Assembly: GCF_036588685.1 (NCBI RefSeq)
Contig: NC_086381.1
Coordinates: 66,471,436 to 66,535,435, forward strand
From: Mytilus trossulus
Lineage: Eukaryota > Mollusca > Bivalvia > Mytilida > Mytilidae
Direction: 5' to 3'
Length of the DNA stretch: 64,000 nt
A model generated the notes under the pieces. It was given only the letters and a program-made list of their open reading frames with translations. It did not search any database and was not told the origin of the DNA. Positions 33,771 through 47,200 of the stretch are shown piece after piece (position 1 is the stretch's first letter; each line of letters starts with the position of its first letter). The translations under genes were made by a program, and so were the position numbers.

Positions 33771-36700
33771 AATCGATTGTTTTATATTTACACCATATCA
33801 ATGATACTATATTAAAAATGTGTAGGCATTTGGTATTTGTTGTCAAAATTATTGTATTTTAAACTTGATTTGTACTTTTTCCAGTGATATTTTCAATCTA
33901 TGTTGTTTTTGTAGGGCTTTTTGAACGAGGGTGAGTGTTTCATTTTTCATAGTTTTCTGATGAATTTAAAGTTGGTTTCTTTTATAGAAGATCGATACTT
34001 TACATTAGAAAGAAAGTAATAAAAACGAAATTTATCATTATTTGACAAAACTTAACAGTGCTGAATGTGCATGATTCATCACTAGTTCTTTTAAACTTTA
34101 AAAAAAAAAAATCGAAATTACACATCAATTTAAATTCCCTTTCATATTGTTATTATTGATCCGTTTTTGTAATTATAAGACAAAACTGTTAGTTAATGAT
34201 CCTACAGACATACAAATGTATACATCAGATACTAACCGTTTCAATTATTTTTTTAAAAAGAACATCAATCAATTTTAAGAAATAATTGACTTTAGAATAA
34301 AAAAGGAAGAAGTTATCTTTCAAAACATTACTTATTGGTGAATCTTTCGATACGCTGTTGTAAAGAATTGTAGCATTGCGTAATAAGAAAATGATTTCTA
34401 CAATTTAAAACTCGACTTCAATAAAGTGTGTTATGCTCGGTGCTTTATTATTAGAAAGGACGCCATATTAACTTACCTGGATTCTAAAATCAATGTACCT
34501 CTTTAACTAAAATGATCTTCTGTTATTGAAAAATGAGGACAAAATCAATATAGAAAGAGCAAAATTTATAGAAAAAGGGTTTTTCATATGATAAATACTT
34601 TAAACTAACGAAAGTAACATCAGTTGGCTAATTGTCAAAGTACACACATTGATGAATGTTATATTTTCAGTATTGATAAAAATGATTACGAATTCGCCGT
34701 TTCAGAATATAATGCGTTCTGAAATATATTTTCAAAATCGTAAATCAGAATGATGAGATTGGCTTACAGCGTCCCAAACAATTGAAATTCAGCCAAAGAC
34801 ATGACGTCGTTTTGTATTTTGGGGAATGAGCAATGAAATTACCACGAATGCATTAAAATCTGAAACGCCAACTTGTTGAGGATACGTCAATGTGATAGTA
34901 AACCAACTGCATAAAGAATCAACACACAATTTAAGGTCTTTCAAAATAAACTGGAGTTCTATGGAGTAAACCGGGCTCTGAATTTCATCGTGTCTAAGCT
35001 AATTGTGATTAAGTAAAAAAACAATTGCTGTTGATTCATATTTGTTTGTGGATACTATTTTTCGTAGATTGAAGATTTCTTGAATATTTTACTTCGTGGG
35101 TTTTCCAAAATCGCCCTTATAATCCTGTTAAAAATGTATATTTCTTTTAGTATCAAAATTTGTAATTGGCATCACTAGTAGCCCGATTTCAGTCTGAAAC
35201 GGTCATTTTGGTCTGATCACATCTTGATTGACTGGATTTACCGCTAGAGAAATTCGTCCAGATATTTCAGATCGTTAAGTCGCCGTTCGGATCGATAGCC
35301 TCATCAGGTAAATCAGTTTGTTAAGACATGTCAAGACGCAAAAGACTGAATCGTCTAGCGGGTTGTTTAGACCCGTTAAGACCGTGTCAGACTAAAACAG
35401 ACCATGGATACAAAATTACGTTCAAAATGTTCAGACCCTGTTTAGATCCGTTCAGTATACCGGTTTGATAACACGAGTTGCGCCCCTTCTACTCGATAAT
35501 GCATTTTAGATTAATATGTATATATGTTTTTCAATATTAGGATTTGTTTGAAGTATATTTTTATTATTTAAAAAAAAAATAATCTTCTGTTGATTCTTTA
35601 TTTCGTTCTTGTTTTGTCGAGGAACTAATAAATTATTCGTCTATATATGTTGTTTATTTTTTAATAAATGTTAGTTTATATAAATATATATTGGTAATTA
35701 AATGCAAGGACGTATGTTAATTGTATACACACCAGAATGTATGCCATAAACCTTAAAATGTTGTGAACACCGGTGAAAATGTTTTTCGTATTTGAAGATT
35801 AGTAACGGAAAATCCTAAACGTAACCTAAAAAAGTTAAGGATCCACAGAAATGCAGCGGAGGCAAATTAACACATGCATATTTTTGTTTTATGTATGAGA
35901 TTTGCTTTAATTCGTTTTCTGTTGATATATGTCCTAGTTAACCGTTGAAGCTGTTGCTATTTGTTTGCATGTTTATTTATTTTAGTGCGATTTACTCTAT
36001 TTAAGTTGGAAAAAAATATTTCCGACATCCGGAAATTCGAAAAAAGACTTCTCGGATCCCGAAACCTGATCATCATAACTACATTCATTCAGTCTCTGTC
36101 GGGACGGTGCTAAAGTATCACCGTATAGAAATTTTTATTCAAACAATGTATCCTTATAATATTTATTTTCTAATCCATATGATAGGTATATTGTACTTAG
36201 TATAGTACTTAGTATATATATACATATGGCGTTAATTTGAACAAAATCTGTTTTAGTTAAAATGGTCGAGTTCGTTGGCACGTGCTAGTAATCAACCGGG
36301 TCAACAGGTAACAAAATCAATGATCCGTAACGTAAGAAAGTACATGCCTATTATATATTACAATTACTCTCATCATCATTCTTAATAGAAAGGTGCCGTA
36401 GGGCTAAACGTTAATAAAGAATTAATGAATTTTTGTATACACGTATTAATGATGTCTGGTCGTCAGTTTTCAATATACATGCTTATGTTTCAAGTTTTTA
36501 AATTGAGCAAAAAAACATGAACTGTTCGGAAGTTTGTTAAGTATTCAAAAGAAACTTTTCGCTTCTCTACTTATATAGTTTAGAGAGTATTCCTTTAAAT
36601 TGTGTCAGTTAAATAAAGTAGTGTGTATGTGTATTCTATTTATTTTGCTAATTGTATCATTATAATATACATTTTGTATTTCACTACTATATATGCTTTA

Positions 36701-37439
36701 AGTTGTAGTGTGATTGATTGTTGGTAGTTTAAAGTCCAGTGGCAAATATTTCATGCATTGTCAGGACCAGCTGTAAGTTAAAGACATATATGGAACTCAT
36801 CGGTGTAGTTTTCACGTGTTATAATAGATAACAGAATAATTAATTTCTAAAATATCGTAACATAAAGGAGGCAAGGCGCATGGATTACCCGCACTTATCA
36901 GTTCTTTTCCCTGTTTTGTCTTAAAAAAATAATGTTATTTTTTTTTTTTTTTTTTTTTTTTATGTTTATATAATTTACGATAACTGCGGTGTATACGCGC
37001 TGTCAGACGAAAGAAACAAAACAAAGAAAATAACTTTAAATTTGCAATATTAGTGAAAATAAATACAGGCATAACTTTCATAATTTATTTTAACGTTATT
37101 TTCAATAAATTTTAAATCCTCGTTTTAACACCTATTTGAGGCACGTATTTATGGTTATATTTCCATATGTCCATGGTCTATCCCAGACGTAAAATTTTAA
37201 AAAGTGATAATACTTTTTTTTAAAGATTTTACTTTTAATTGTTCTCTTGATTAAAACACACTCGGGAATAGCAAGACAGTTTACCAAAAGAGAAGTGGGA
37301 ATTTTACTGATTTTTTTTTATCATATACTAGTATATTTCTGATAGTTTTTCCGACCTCTCCACCTATTTTCAAACTTGAAAGGAGACCTCTTTCATCCGC
37401 GGCACGAGTCTGGAACATGTACAAATGGCAGTTGCAAGT

Positions 37440-37615
37440 AATAGCTATATAAATATAAAAGAGAAGATGTGGTATGATTGCGAATGAGACAACTGTCCAC
37501 AAGAAACCAAAATTACACAGACATTAACAACTATATGTCACCGTACGGCCGTCAACAATGAGCAAAGCCCATACCGCAAAGTCAGCTATAAAATGCATTT
37601 CAAAGATACTATAAT
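37440..37615 (-). mobile_element. Retroelement 3'-end fragment nested in the CACTA-like element
   Basis: 'gaagatgtggtatgattgcg', 'gagacaactgtccacaag', 'accgtacggccgtcaacaatg' and 'agcaaagcccatacc' are the reverse complement of 7100-7250. Confidence 0.75.
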
Positions 37616-38124
37616 TAGAATAAAAGGTTATAGAGTATAACGTACTTACAACATATGTCATCTTGTAGAATGTGATTTCACAAATATATTATTTTCAAAT
37701 TCGCAGTCTTAGTCAACGTAAAATCGGTTACACACATTTTTCATGCTATAAATCCATTTCAACAATATCATTTCAAACACACACTAGCTTGCCTTTTCAT
37801 TAATTTAAATAATACAAATTCAGCTAAATTTTGTTTATTCCCATCAACAGAGAAATCTCACACTTATCCTAGACGTTAATAATACTCATGCACTTCAATT
37901 TTATTAAACAATTTATTGATACGGATGACAACGCTTTAAAAATACGGTTACATCAGGGTGTAAAAAACGGAAATTTGTTTTAATTTGAATTCAAAGATAG
38001 ATTAAACGGTAGCTTTAATAGTGAAATGTACTATTTTTTGGAGACTCGCCTAAATGTATGTTGCATAGATGTATTTGACCCCAACAATTTTATTTAGATC
38101 ATGCTGTAAATTATATTTATAAAA

Positions 38125-38378
38125 CCATTCATTTGTAAATTCCGCATATATCTACTCACTGTTTGAATATAGAAACTTATCGATTTTATAATATTGAGAC
38201 ATATCCGAGATTTTGTAATATGTGTGATAAACAAGAAATTGAAGATGAATATCATTTTCTTTTAGTATGTGAAAAGTATAATGAACTTCGAAAGAAATTT
38301 ATCAAACCATATTGTTGGAGGAAACCGTCGAATCATAAACTTTTAAGACGATCAATGCATTTAAATGGGGACATATAG
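38125..38378 (+). pseudogene. C-terminal zinc-finger fragment of a LINE-type reverse transcriptase
   Basis: The frame gives STHCLNIETYRF, then RFCNMCDKQEIEDEYHFLLV and CEKYNELR. This C-x2-C..H..C pattern with EDE.HFLL.C is characteristic of the region after the RT domain in many LINE proteins. Nothing else of the element is visible nearby. Confidence 0.65.
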
Positions 38379-40991
38379 TTGGAGGAACTCGTCCCTTTTT
38401 TTGTTGCTCATGCATTGATCTTCCAAAAAGGGAGGGGGGGGGGTCCAATCACAGGAACATTTTTTTACAAGCCCAAATTCTTACTTTGCCTTTGAACAAG
38501 TTACTGTGCAAGAATGTTGTGTATTAGAACGTCGATTCATACCTGTATGCACAAATGTAACAAATGTAAACATTTTTCCTTCGAACTCTTGGCCGGATCA
38601 ATGATTATTCTCATGTCCGATAGGCATGTTTTAAAATATCATTCATTTCTACTCACCAATGGTAATTTCCAGCTCAGCTAATATTGTGCTGTAGTGTCCA
38701 TCTACCATGTCAACGATTTTGTGTAAAATAAATTTGCCATTTGAAGATGCCGACATGCGATAAGTAAAGAGGGTACGGTAACGTTAAATCGTTTACGGGC
38801 GTATTTCCGTGTTTAATCAAACTTGTCAGATTTGATTAATTATCGTCGGAAAATGTCCCTCATGGGTATAGTAATTCAAATTAAACCAGCTTTACTATGA
38901 TGTATGCATGTAATATATATAACCTGGTCTTTAAATGTACTTCAGGTACACTGGCCTTTTTCTGCTATAATAATCAAAATTTATCTTTTAACGAAGTCTT
39001 TTGGTATGTAATATTTTTTTTTATGAAAGGCTCTCGAATTATAGACTTATTAAAAAATAAAGATGAAAAGTCAAACGCATGAGTCTGGCAAAAATGAACG
39101 GACAATGGCATGACAGTAAACGGAAAACGAGAAAAGACATAGATTCTAGTTATATATATATATTTTTTTTCCCTGCCTCAAATTTACTCAAATGCAATTT
39201 ATATAGCCAACATTAAAAGATAAATGAGAATGCATTCATTTACAATATTAAAAAATGTTACATCTTAAATTTAATTAAACATAATTATCAAGATCACGCG
39301 TTTTCAAGTGTTCACGGCCGACATCCGTAATTATTTAATAAGGGTGTAAAAATTATCTATTGCGTCAACATGACAAATTTTTCACCACTTACGACAGTCT
39401 GTAATTGCAAAAAACATGTATTGTAATCACTTGTAAACCTTTAACATAAAGGTTCAGGTGCTTACATTCAATGAATAAATGTTATTTCGGCAATCTGTTG
39501 ATTTTTTTTAGTCAATTTGCGGCGGTTTGTTCAGCAGTATGACTTTGAGCTACTTTTAAAAAAATACAAAACATGTTAAATAGGATGTAGTAAGAATTCA
39601 AATTGAATATTTTTTTTATTTAATTAACACGATTAAAGGAACGTGGTAGACTTTCAGTAAACTTAAACCGTCTTCTTTCTAATTTTTATTTTATTTTTAA
39701 AAGGGGAGCAACCCCTGATAAACAATGGGAAAGTTTCACTCGTTTTGTGTCCAAATGATTAAAATCTGAACACGACTGGACACGGTCTGACAACATCTTG
39801 ACGTAACTGTGTATCCATGGTCTTTTTTGGTCTGACGTGGTCTTAACGGATCCAAACAACCCGCTAGACGATTCAGTCTTTCCCGTCTTGACACGCCTTA
39901 ACGAACTGATTTACCTGATGAGGCTATCGATCTGAATGGCGACTTAACGATCTGAAATATCTTGACGAATTTCTCTAGCGGTAAATCCAGTCAATCAAGA
40001 TGTGATCAGACCAAAATGACCGTTTCAGACTGAAATCGGGCTACTAGTGCATATACCTACGAAATGCACGAAAATTGCTACCTTACGAATAATATTCAAG
40101 TTTTGAACAGCGGTATACTACTGTTGCCTTTATTAAGCATCTGTCAATATGTAATATTTGTGACTGAAATGCATTAAAAAAAATGGATCAACTTTTCACA
40201 AGATTCCTGATTTGCAACAGTCACGTGCAATACTATCATTTGGAATTATTTTGTATTAATTGAAGATTTGTATATCTAATTAGTTTGATGTCGGTGTATG
40301 GCTGTAAATATTCGGTATTCTGAATATATTTCATTTACTTATATCATGTTGGTTATTCATCTAGTATGTTAACCCAAACAACTATAAAACTGATGCTTTG
40401 GTTATTCCTAATTGTTGTAGATGCTTTGCTTTCTTTATAATTTTGAAATATGGATGCGTTGTTTTCTTTATAAACTTCTAATGGACATCTTATTGATCTA
40501 GTTTTTAAATTAAAAGCTTGGCTTTGGTAACTCTTTGGAATTTGTAATATAAAACAAATGGTAAATGAGACATTACAATTATGTTATGCTCATGAATAAT
40601 TTGAATGTACAATCTGTTTTTCTTCAAAGATGTTGTTAATACCAAGATGTTTTGTCTTTTTGTCTGTGTCCATTAACAACATTAACAGACAGATTATCAA
40701 TATCAGATTTATGAAAATCACATTGTGGAATAAATATTAGTGTTGGTTTTAAGTGTTTCTGATGAAGATCAAACAGAAATCCCCTGAGGAATAACACAAT
40801 TTGTAGCGCGGAAAAGAGAAAACCTTCCATTGTATTAACCATTTTAATTCTACTATGAAAAAAATGTAACAATATTTAACATATAAAAACAAATATGCTG
40901 ATCAAAACAATTTCCAATGTTGTCACAATAAGAGGATATTTCTAAAATCATGTATTGTTTGTTTTCGAAAATTTTAAATAGAAATATTCGG

Positions 40992-41236
40992 TCAATCAAA
41001 AATTCTTTTTTCGCATAAAAATGCGCCTTTATAATTCAACCATAGGTCATGCCATTTATAACCATCAAACTTTTTCATACCAATCACTTCAGTCTGACCT
41101 GGGTTACCACTTGAATCAGGTTGTGTTGAATGCCAATTGAAGTAAGTAATGATTGATCCGTCACTGTATCGCCAATGCTCTTCTGCGATTAGATGTGATC
41201 CTTGAAACATTATCCAACTGGTAACATCAAGATAAT
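40992..41236 (-). CDS. Gene B exon 3 (second half of C-type lectin domain)
   Basis: 245 nt from the acceptor 'atttcttttag' to TGA. It differs from exon 3 of gene C by one silent change that I can find. Confidence 0.9.
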
Positions 41237-44200
41237 CTAAAAGAAATATTGTACAAAACAATAAGATAGATTTTCCAAACATCTTGGTTTTAAATGACGA
41301 AAAGTATTTCTTTATTATTTGAAATTTGAAGTAAGGATTTATGATACGATTGTGAATGAGCCTGCCCTCTTAAAAAGTAAAACAACAAAAATACCAAACT
41401 CCAAAGAAATTTCAAAACGGAATGTCCCTTGATAATTGGTAAAATCAAAAGCTCTTGGTTTAATTGACAAAAAGTATTTGGTTTATTTTTTTAAATGTAA
41501 AATAAGGGTTAATGGTATGATTGTAAATGAGCCTGTCTTCTTAAAAGGTAAAACAACAAAAATACCGAACTCCAAGGAAAATTCAAAACGGAAAGTCCCT
41601 TAATAAATGGCAAAATCAAAAGCTGAAACACATCAAACGAAAGGAAAACAACTGTCATATTCCTGACTTGGTACAGGCATTTCCGAATGTACAAAATGGT
41701 GGATTAAACCTGGTTTTGAAGCTAAAAAGTACACAACATAAATCGAGAATGTGTCTATGGGCCTCAGATGCCCCGCTTGTAAATATGCATAAATCAATTG
41801 ATTAAGTATTCCATTTACAAAGGGGCATAACTCAAGAACGGTTAAAAGTGACGCCACCCAATTTCAAACTTGTTCTGTGTTTTGTGGTAATAAGCAATGT
41901 GTATAAGTTTCCTAACATTTGGTTGAGGCAAACCAAAGTTAGAGACAAGAAACGACAGATTAAGTATTCCATTTGTAAAGGGGCATAACTCAAGAACGGT
42001 AAAAAGTGACGCCACCCAATTTTGAACGTGTTCTGTGATTTGTGGGAATAAGCATTGCGTATAAATTTCAGAACATTTAGTTGAGGCAAACTAAATTAAG
42101 AAAACGGAAACGAAAAATTCAGCAATTTTCAGCAATATTTATGTTTATAAGGGAGCAAAACTGAAGAACGGCAAAAGTGGTGCCATCCTTTTTCAAACTT
42201 AATCTGTGATTTGTGATTATAAGCATTGTGTCTAAGATTCATAACATTCAGATGAGACAAACTAAAGTTAGAAAATGGAAACGAAAAATTCAGCTTTTTT
42301 TATGCTTATAAAGGGGCATAACTCCTGAACGGTAAAAGTGACGCCATCCAAATTCAAGCTTCATCTGTGATTTGGGACAAGGGTAGGACTTAATGCCCCC
42401 TCCGTTAGGGCGGGGGAATCAAAATGTAAATAATTGCAAGTCATCAAACATTGAGCAAAACTCCTCCTGTGAAAATAAGAAGAAACAGTAGATGAACCAT
42501 GTTTACATCGCATACATTTGTGATGCATTCAGAATTTACAAATCAAGGTAAAATTAAAACTGTAAGGAATCGTATGCACTCCAAAAAGGAACGAAACTGG
42601 GAGCGTCGAAAGTGTAAGCGTTTTATACTTTGCATTTTCATACAAAAAATTGCGTGTCAGGAGCACATTCCTATTGATGAAGAACGTAAAATAGCAATAC
42701 ACACGTGCTTAACGTATTAAAAGTGATATGTAAACGTCATACAATGAGACAAAGGGTACTTTAATACTGAAAAATTAATAGCCTGACAATATCAAAGCTG
42801 AAATCATCAAGTTTGTTTATGGGTAAATGTTTGAAGTCGTCAATTTTTGTGGATATCAAAATTACATCAAGATAAAAGCCTATAATCCATTTCCTGTAGT
42901 TTCCATGATCTCAAGTGCACTGGGACTTATGGGTCACATGTATGCACTGACATATAGGTTACAGAGTGACAGAACTTTATAAATATATCTGAGAGTGAAG
43001 TTAAAGAGCTTGTCGATATGTTTTTATTTCTGTTTTAGATGGTTATGTCATCAAGTAATCAAGGCAGGTCCTGGGAAGACATGTTTTGACGCTTTTCGAT
43101 GGAGAACTCCTAATCATAACAACAACAATAAAAACCACTGGACCATCACGTTACAATGGTTAAACATCTTAGTAAGGGCTTAACCCCCAATAACGTTATA
43201 CAGTTATTGTGGAAATACACGTTTTAACGTATTTATCAATGTATTCTTTTCCCAAATAACTAATTTCCATCATTTGTTCATTGGAAAAAATCTAAAGAAA
43301 CAAACCAACATTTTGCTATTTCAGATCCTGACGGTTAGTCAATGTTTTAGTTCTGCAATGATTTATAACATATTTTGTTTTAAATTTGGAAGTTGATAAA
43401 TAAATAAATGACTAAGAAACTAAGGTTCGAACTCTTCCAAGAAAAAGTTTACCTCAGAAGAATTTGGTAATATTATTGGTCCCGTATAGATATATAACTC
43501 ATAACGTTTTTTTTTATACTAGTGATTCATTTATTTTCGTAGATACTAATTTTCGTGGATTGATTTACCACGAGTAATAATGAATCTACAAGCTATACAT
43601 TCCGTGCTGTCAAATGTTATGTTGGAGTCTTTCTTAAGTAGTTTTATGTAACAAGGTGCTTTGGACGCATCAAACTAAAAACGTTTTAATTTGTTGTTTC
43701 ACAATGATATTGTAAAGGACTAAAACGTAAAAATATAGTAGTAAAAAAACACACCTACAGGTGTACAAGATAAATTAAAAAACTTTATCAAGGTTATCTC
43801 ATTAGCAAGGATACCGCATCTTCGTATTTTCATAAATAGAATTTATTTTGCACGATTCATTTGATACAAATTATCTACTCTACCCGCCTTTAACTAAAGA
43901 TATTTACCAAGAAATGTAACAATGAAAACCTGCTTCTCTTCAGAATCTATTCTCATCAGTTCCGCTCCTTCGAGACCACATTTTGAGTCATACTCTGCAG
44001 ACTGCAATGAAGTATCTTTACCATGAATCTTATAACAACTCTGAATCGTTTCACTATAGACGTAACCATTTCTTTTTGGGCATCGACCTGTAATTCAAAG
44101 TATGTTTTTGTTAGTAAATTTGTAGAAATTAGTTCTTCACCAAATATTTTGCAATATTAACAGTGATTTATGAATAAAAATCAATGGTTGACATTACCCC

Positions 44201-47200
44201 TACATAAAAAGTTTAAAAACAATAAATACTCGACGGAATAACAATATCTAGAATACTCCTTTCATATCTATTAATCCGAATAAAGCTAGTTTCTAAATCA
44301 ATGACCCCCATGCAATATTAACAACACTGAACCAAATAGTACCGTATGGAAGATTGCGAGTTTATAGCAGATACTGGTAGTAACCTCATAGTGCTAATGC
44401 ATTTCTTATTTGTACAGTCAATTGTATTTCTTCAACGTCTTTCCATAGAAATGATATATTATAATCATTTTACAAAAATGAAGAAAAAAAAATATTCAGC
44501 GAACTTTTTTTTTTAATTTACATTTAGAATAACAAAGAACATAGTTAAACAAATCATTATGATTGCTAGATTTCACTTTTTTTCCATATTGATCTATCTT
44601 TAAAGATCACATTACAATTTTAAGGATGTTTTCTACTTTGCTTCAAAATACCAAGCATTAGCACAACCTGTTAAAAATTGATAGAATATAAATAACAGAC
44701 AAAAAAAAAGAAAAAAAAAAGAATAAAATAAAAGGTTCGTGCCCAGGTTTATAAGATATAAGCCAGTGAAAATGTGGCGGGAAATGAATAGCTCTATACT
44801 TTTCATACCTAAAACACTGATTCCTGTTTTCTTTTCAGAACTATGAAAATAACAAGGATTTTATAAAATTCTGAAAAGTAGCGGTAAGCGGGCAAAATGT
44901 TTAATGGTACTATATGGATAATGGCAGAGGATTCCGTATATCTAATAAAAAATACAAATAAGAACAGCAAACATCCTACAGTCACTTTGAACGTTTTCAA
45001 GCTAAAACATTTTCAATTATAATAATGATTACACAAACTGTTTATATAAAACATGCTAAGAAAAGAATACAACGCTTTCAGAAAATAAATCGACCAAATC
45101 CTTGTATCTGTAATAATGGAGATCGTTTTACATAAACAAATTGATAATTTTTAACTTACTTATATGTAAGACTGAACAATTTAAAATGATCAGTTCTCCT
45201 ACTACGACTGTTTCTTATGTTTTAGTAAATCTATATATATTCTTCTCTGATCAGGTATATACCATGCGACATAATCCTGTTCAAGGAAAGGTTCCCCACA
45301 ACTTCATTTTTGCATCCTAATCGGTTGTTAAGATTGAGACAAGCAATGTCTGATCATTTGTATTTCAAGATTAAACGATTGCAACTTGCTGAAATATTAT
45401 ATGAAATTGAGAATGGAAATGGGGAATGTGTCAAAGGGACAACAACCCAACCAAAGAGCAGAAAAAATCGAAGGCCACCAATAGGCCTTCAACACAGCGA
45501 TAAAATCCCAAATCCGTAGGAGGGCTTCAAAAATGTGTACTAGTTCAGTTCAAATGGACGTCACAATAAACTCCAAAACCTATAAATGAACTAAACTGAA
45601 AAATACATACACGACTAACAAAGGCCAGGGACTCCTGTCTTCGGACAGGCACAAACATAATGCGGGGTTAAAATGTTTTGTGAGATCTCAACCGTCCCCT
45701 ATACCTCCCGAAAATGTAGAATAACCAAACATACAGCAATACGCACAGTAAAACTCAGTTTAAAATAAGTCCGAGTCCGATGTCAGAGTAGGTTACAAAA
45801 GAAACTAAGCAAAAGCAAAATGATACATAACTTAACAAAAAACTACTAGCAGTTACTGACATGCCAGCTCCAGACCTCAATTACACTGATCGAAAGATTA
45901 TGTCTTCATCTTTGAAAATCAAGCACAATCCGTCCTCTTTAGGTTCATAGGTTTAGTATCATACCATCACAAAATATATGAGAAGAATATAATCCGTATC
46001 ATGCCAACAACTGATTTTAGAATTGATGTGTTTATGTTCGATGCAAAGACCCTATGAGTGAATTAATGTTAATACCAAAATATGCCATCTTTAATGACCT
46101 GACAACAGTATCGTAACTATACCCCTTCTGAATAAGTCAGTTTAAAGGTTTGGTTAGGTTTTGAGGTGCCGACATTTTTTGTGCTTTGTATAGAATATTA
46201 CCATAAAATGTATATTATTGTATATACAATTTAAAACTATTTTTTAAAGCTTTTAAATAGAATCGCCTGAAATCCATTGAGTGTATATTTTATACACCTC
46301 ATTAATCTCTTTCGTTATATTGAGAAGAAGTATACTAACATAATGCAACTTATATAACACACTGTTTAAATAATTCGAATGGAATCTACATCATTGTGGA
46401 TTAAACTTTTATAAAGTTTTATGTATTAAAACTTAACATTGTGATAATGAACGTGGATACCATCATTTTATACACATGTGTGCTTGTGTGGTCTTGCAGA
46501 GGTTTAATCACGTCAAACGTGGAAGGTTTAGATACAAGCATCTTTAAAACATAGATGTTACCGAATTTGTTTACGCTATCTGCTATAAAAGTCAAACATT
46601 GTCGGTTTGGAGTCTAAAGAAGAGAGAAATATTTTCTGTTGACTTGTATTTTCTGTTTTATCTTTTAAAAAACCTGGTGTATATCATTATTCTAATGCAA
46701 ATACGTAGCCATGTCTTAAACAACCGATGGTCTCGAGTTTCCATGAAATATTTATGCGAACTATTAACCATATCTTCCTTTACATCTATCATTCATCCCT
46801 TTTTACGCATTTTATAATTCCTCACATAATTAATATAATACTTAATAACTTTGTTGCATCTTTTTTTACAATGTCGAACTACGTAATAGATTTGGATCGA
46901 GCTCAACTAATGGGTCTAATATGGACAGAACGCGCTAGACTGGTATCTTAGGTTAGTTTACAACAACTGGGTCGGAGCCTTTGTTGATGAACGTATCGTT
47001 CCCAAGAGTATCACCATCCCAGTAGCCAGCACTTCTGAGTTGACATGAAATACCAATTGAATTGTCATTTCAGTAAATGTTCTGGTAACTAAAATTAATA
47101 AAATAAACCTTATGTTTCCCTCCCAAGGCATATAGATGGCATTAAACATATTTGGCACAATTTATTTTCGAAACTTTTGACTTTTTAATGATCTTTAAAT

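Larger units (their letters stand above)
35173..40049. mobile_element. CACTA (En/Spm-type) DNA transposon, non-autonomous, 4.88 kb
   Basis: The element begins CACTAGTAGCCCGATTTCAG and ends with its exact complement. Inverted similarity continues for roughly 300 bp on each side (to about 35490 and from about 39700). The 3-bp sequence CAT lies directly outside both ends (35170-35172 and 40050-40052). CACTA termini, a 3-bp duplication and repeated subterminal motifs (variants of 'gttaagacc' and 'tcagac') fit the CMC/EnSpm superfamily. The interior has no transposase frame. It contains a reversed retroelement 3' end (37440-37615), an RT zinc-finger fragment (38125-38378) and a T-run near 36939-36961. 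It is inserted in a MITE, about 0.94 kb downstream of gene B, and is absent from the equivalent site of copy 2. Confidence 0.85.

Noticed and set aside
39915..39965. CTGATGA followed by GAAATATC in the right terminus of the CACTA-like element
   Set aside because: No complementary stem II joins the two core blocks, so it is not a hammerhead.
40751..40780. CTGATGAAG..GAAAT downstream of gene B
   Set aside because: The sequence between the core blocks cannot form a stem II. This is a chance match.
40636..40872. Small minus-strand frame downstream of gene B, also present downstream of gene C (56065-56313)
   Set aside because: It is kept open in both recent copies, but most differences between them change amino acids and the C-termini differ. 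The older relic copy does not keep it. It is probably 3'-flank sequence.
44809..45000. Frame that looks like a signal peptide in intron 1 of gene B
   Set aside because: There is no ATG (it starts with TTG after an in-frame stop), and no splice partner is evident.
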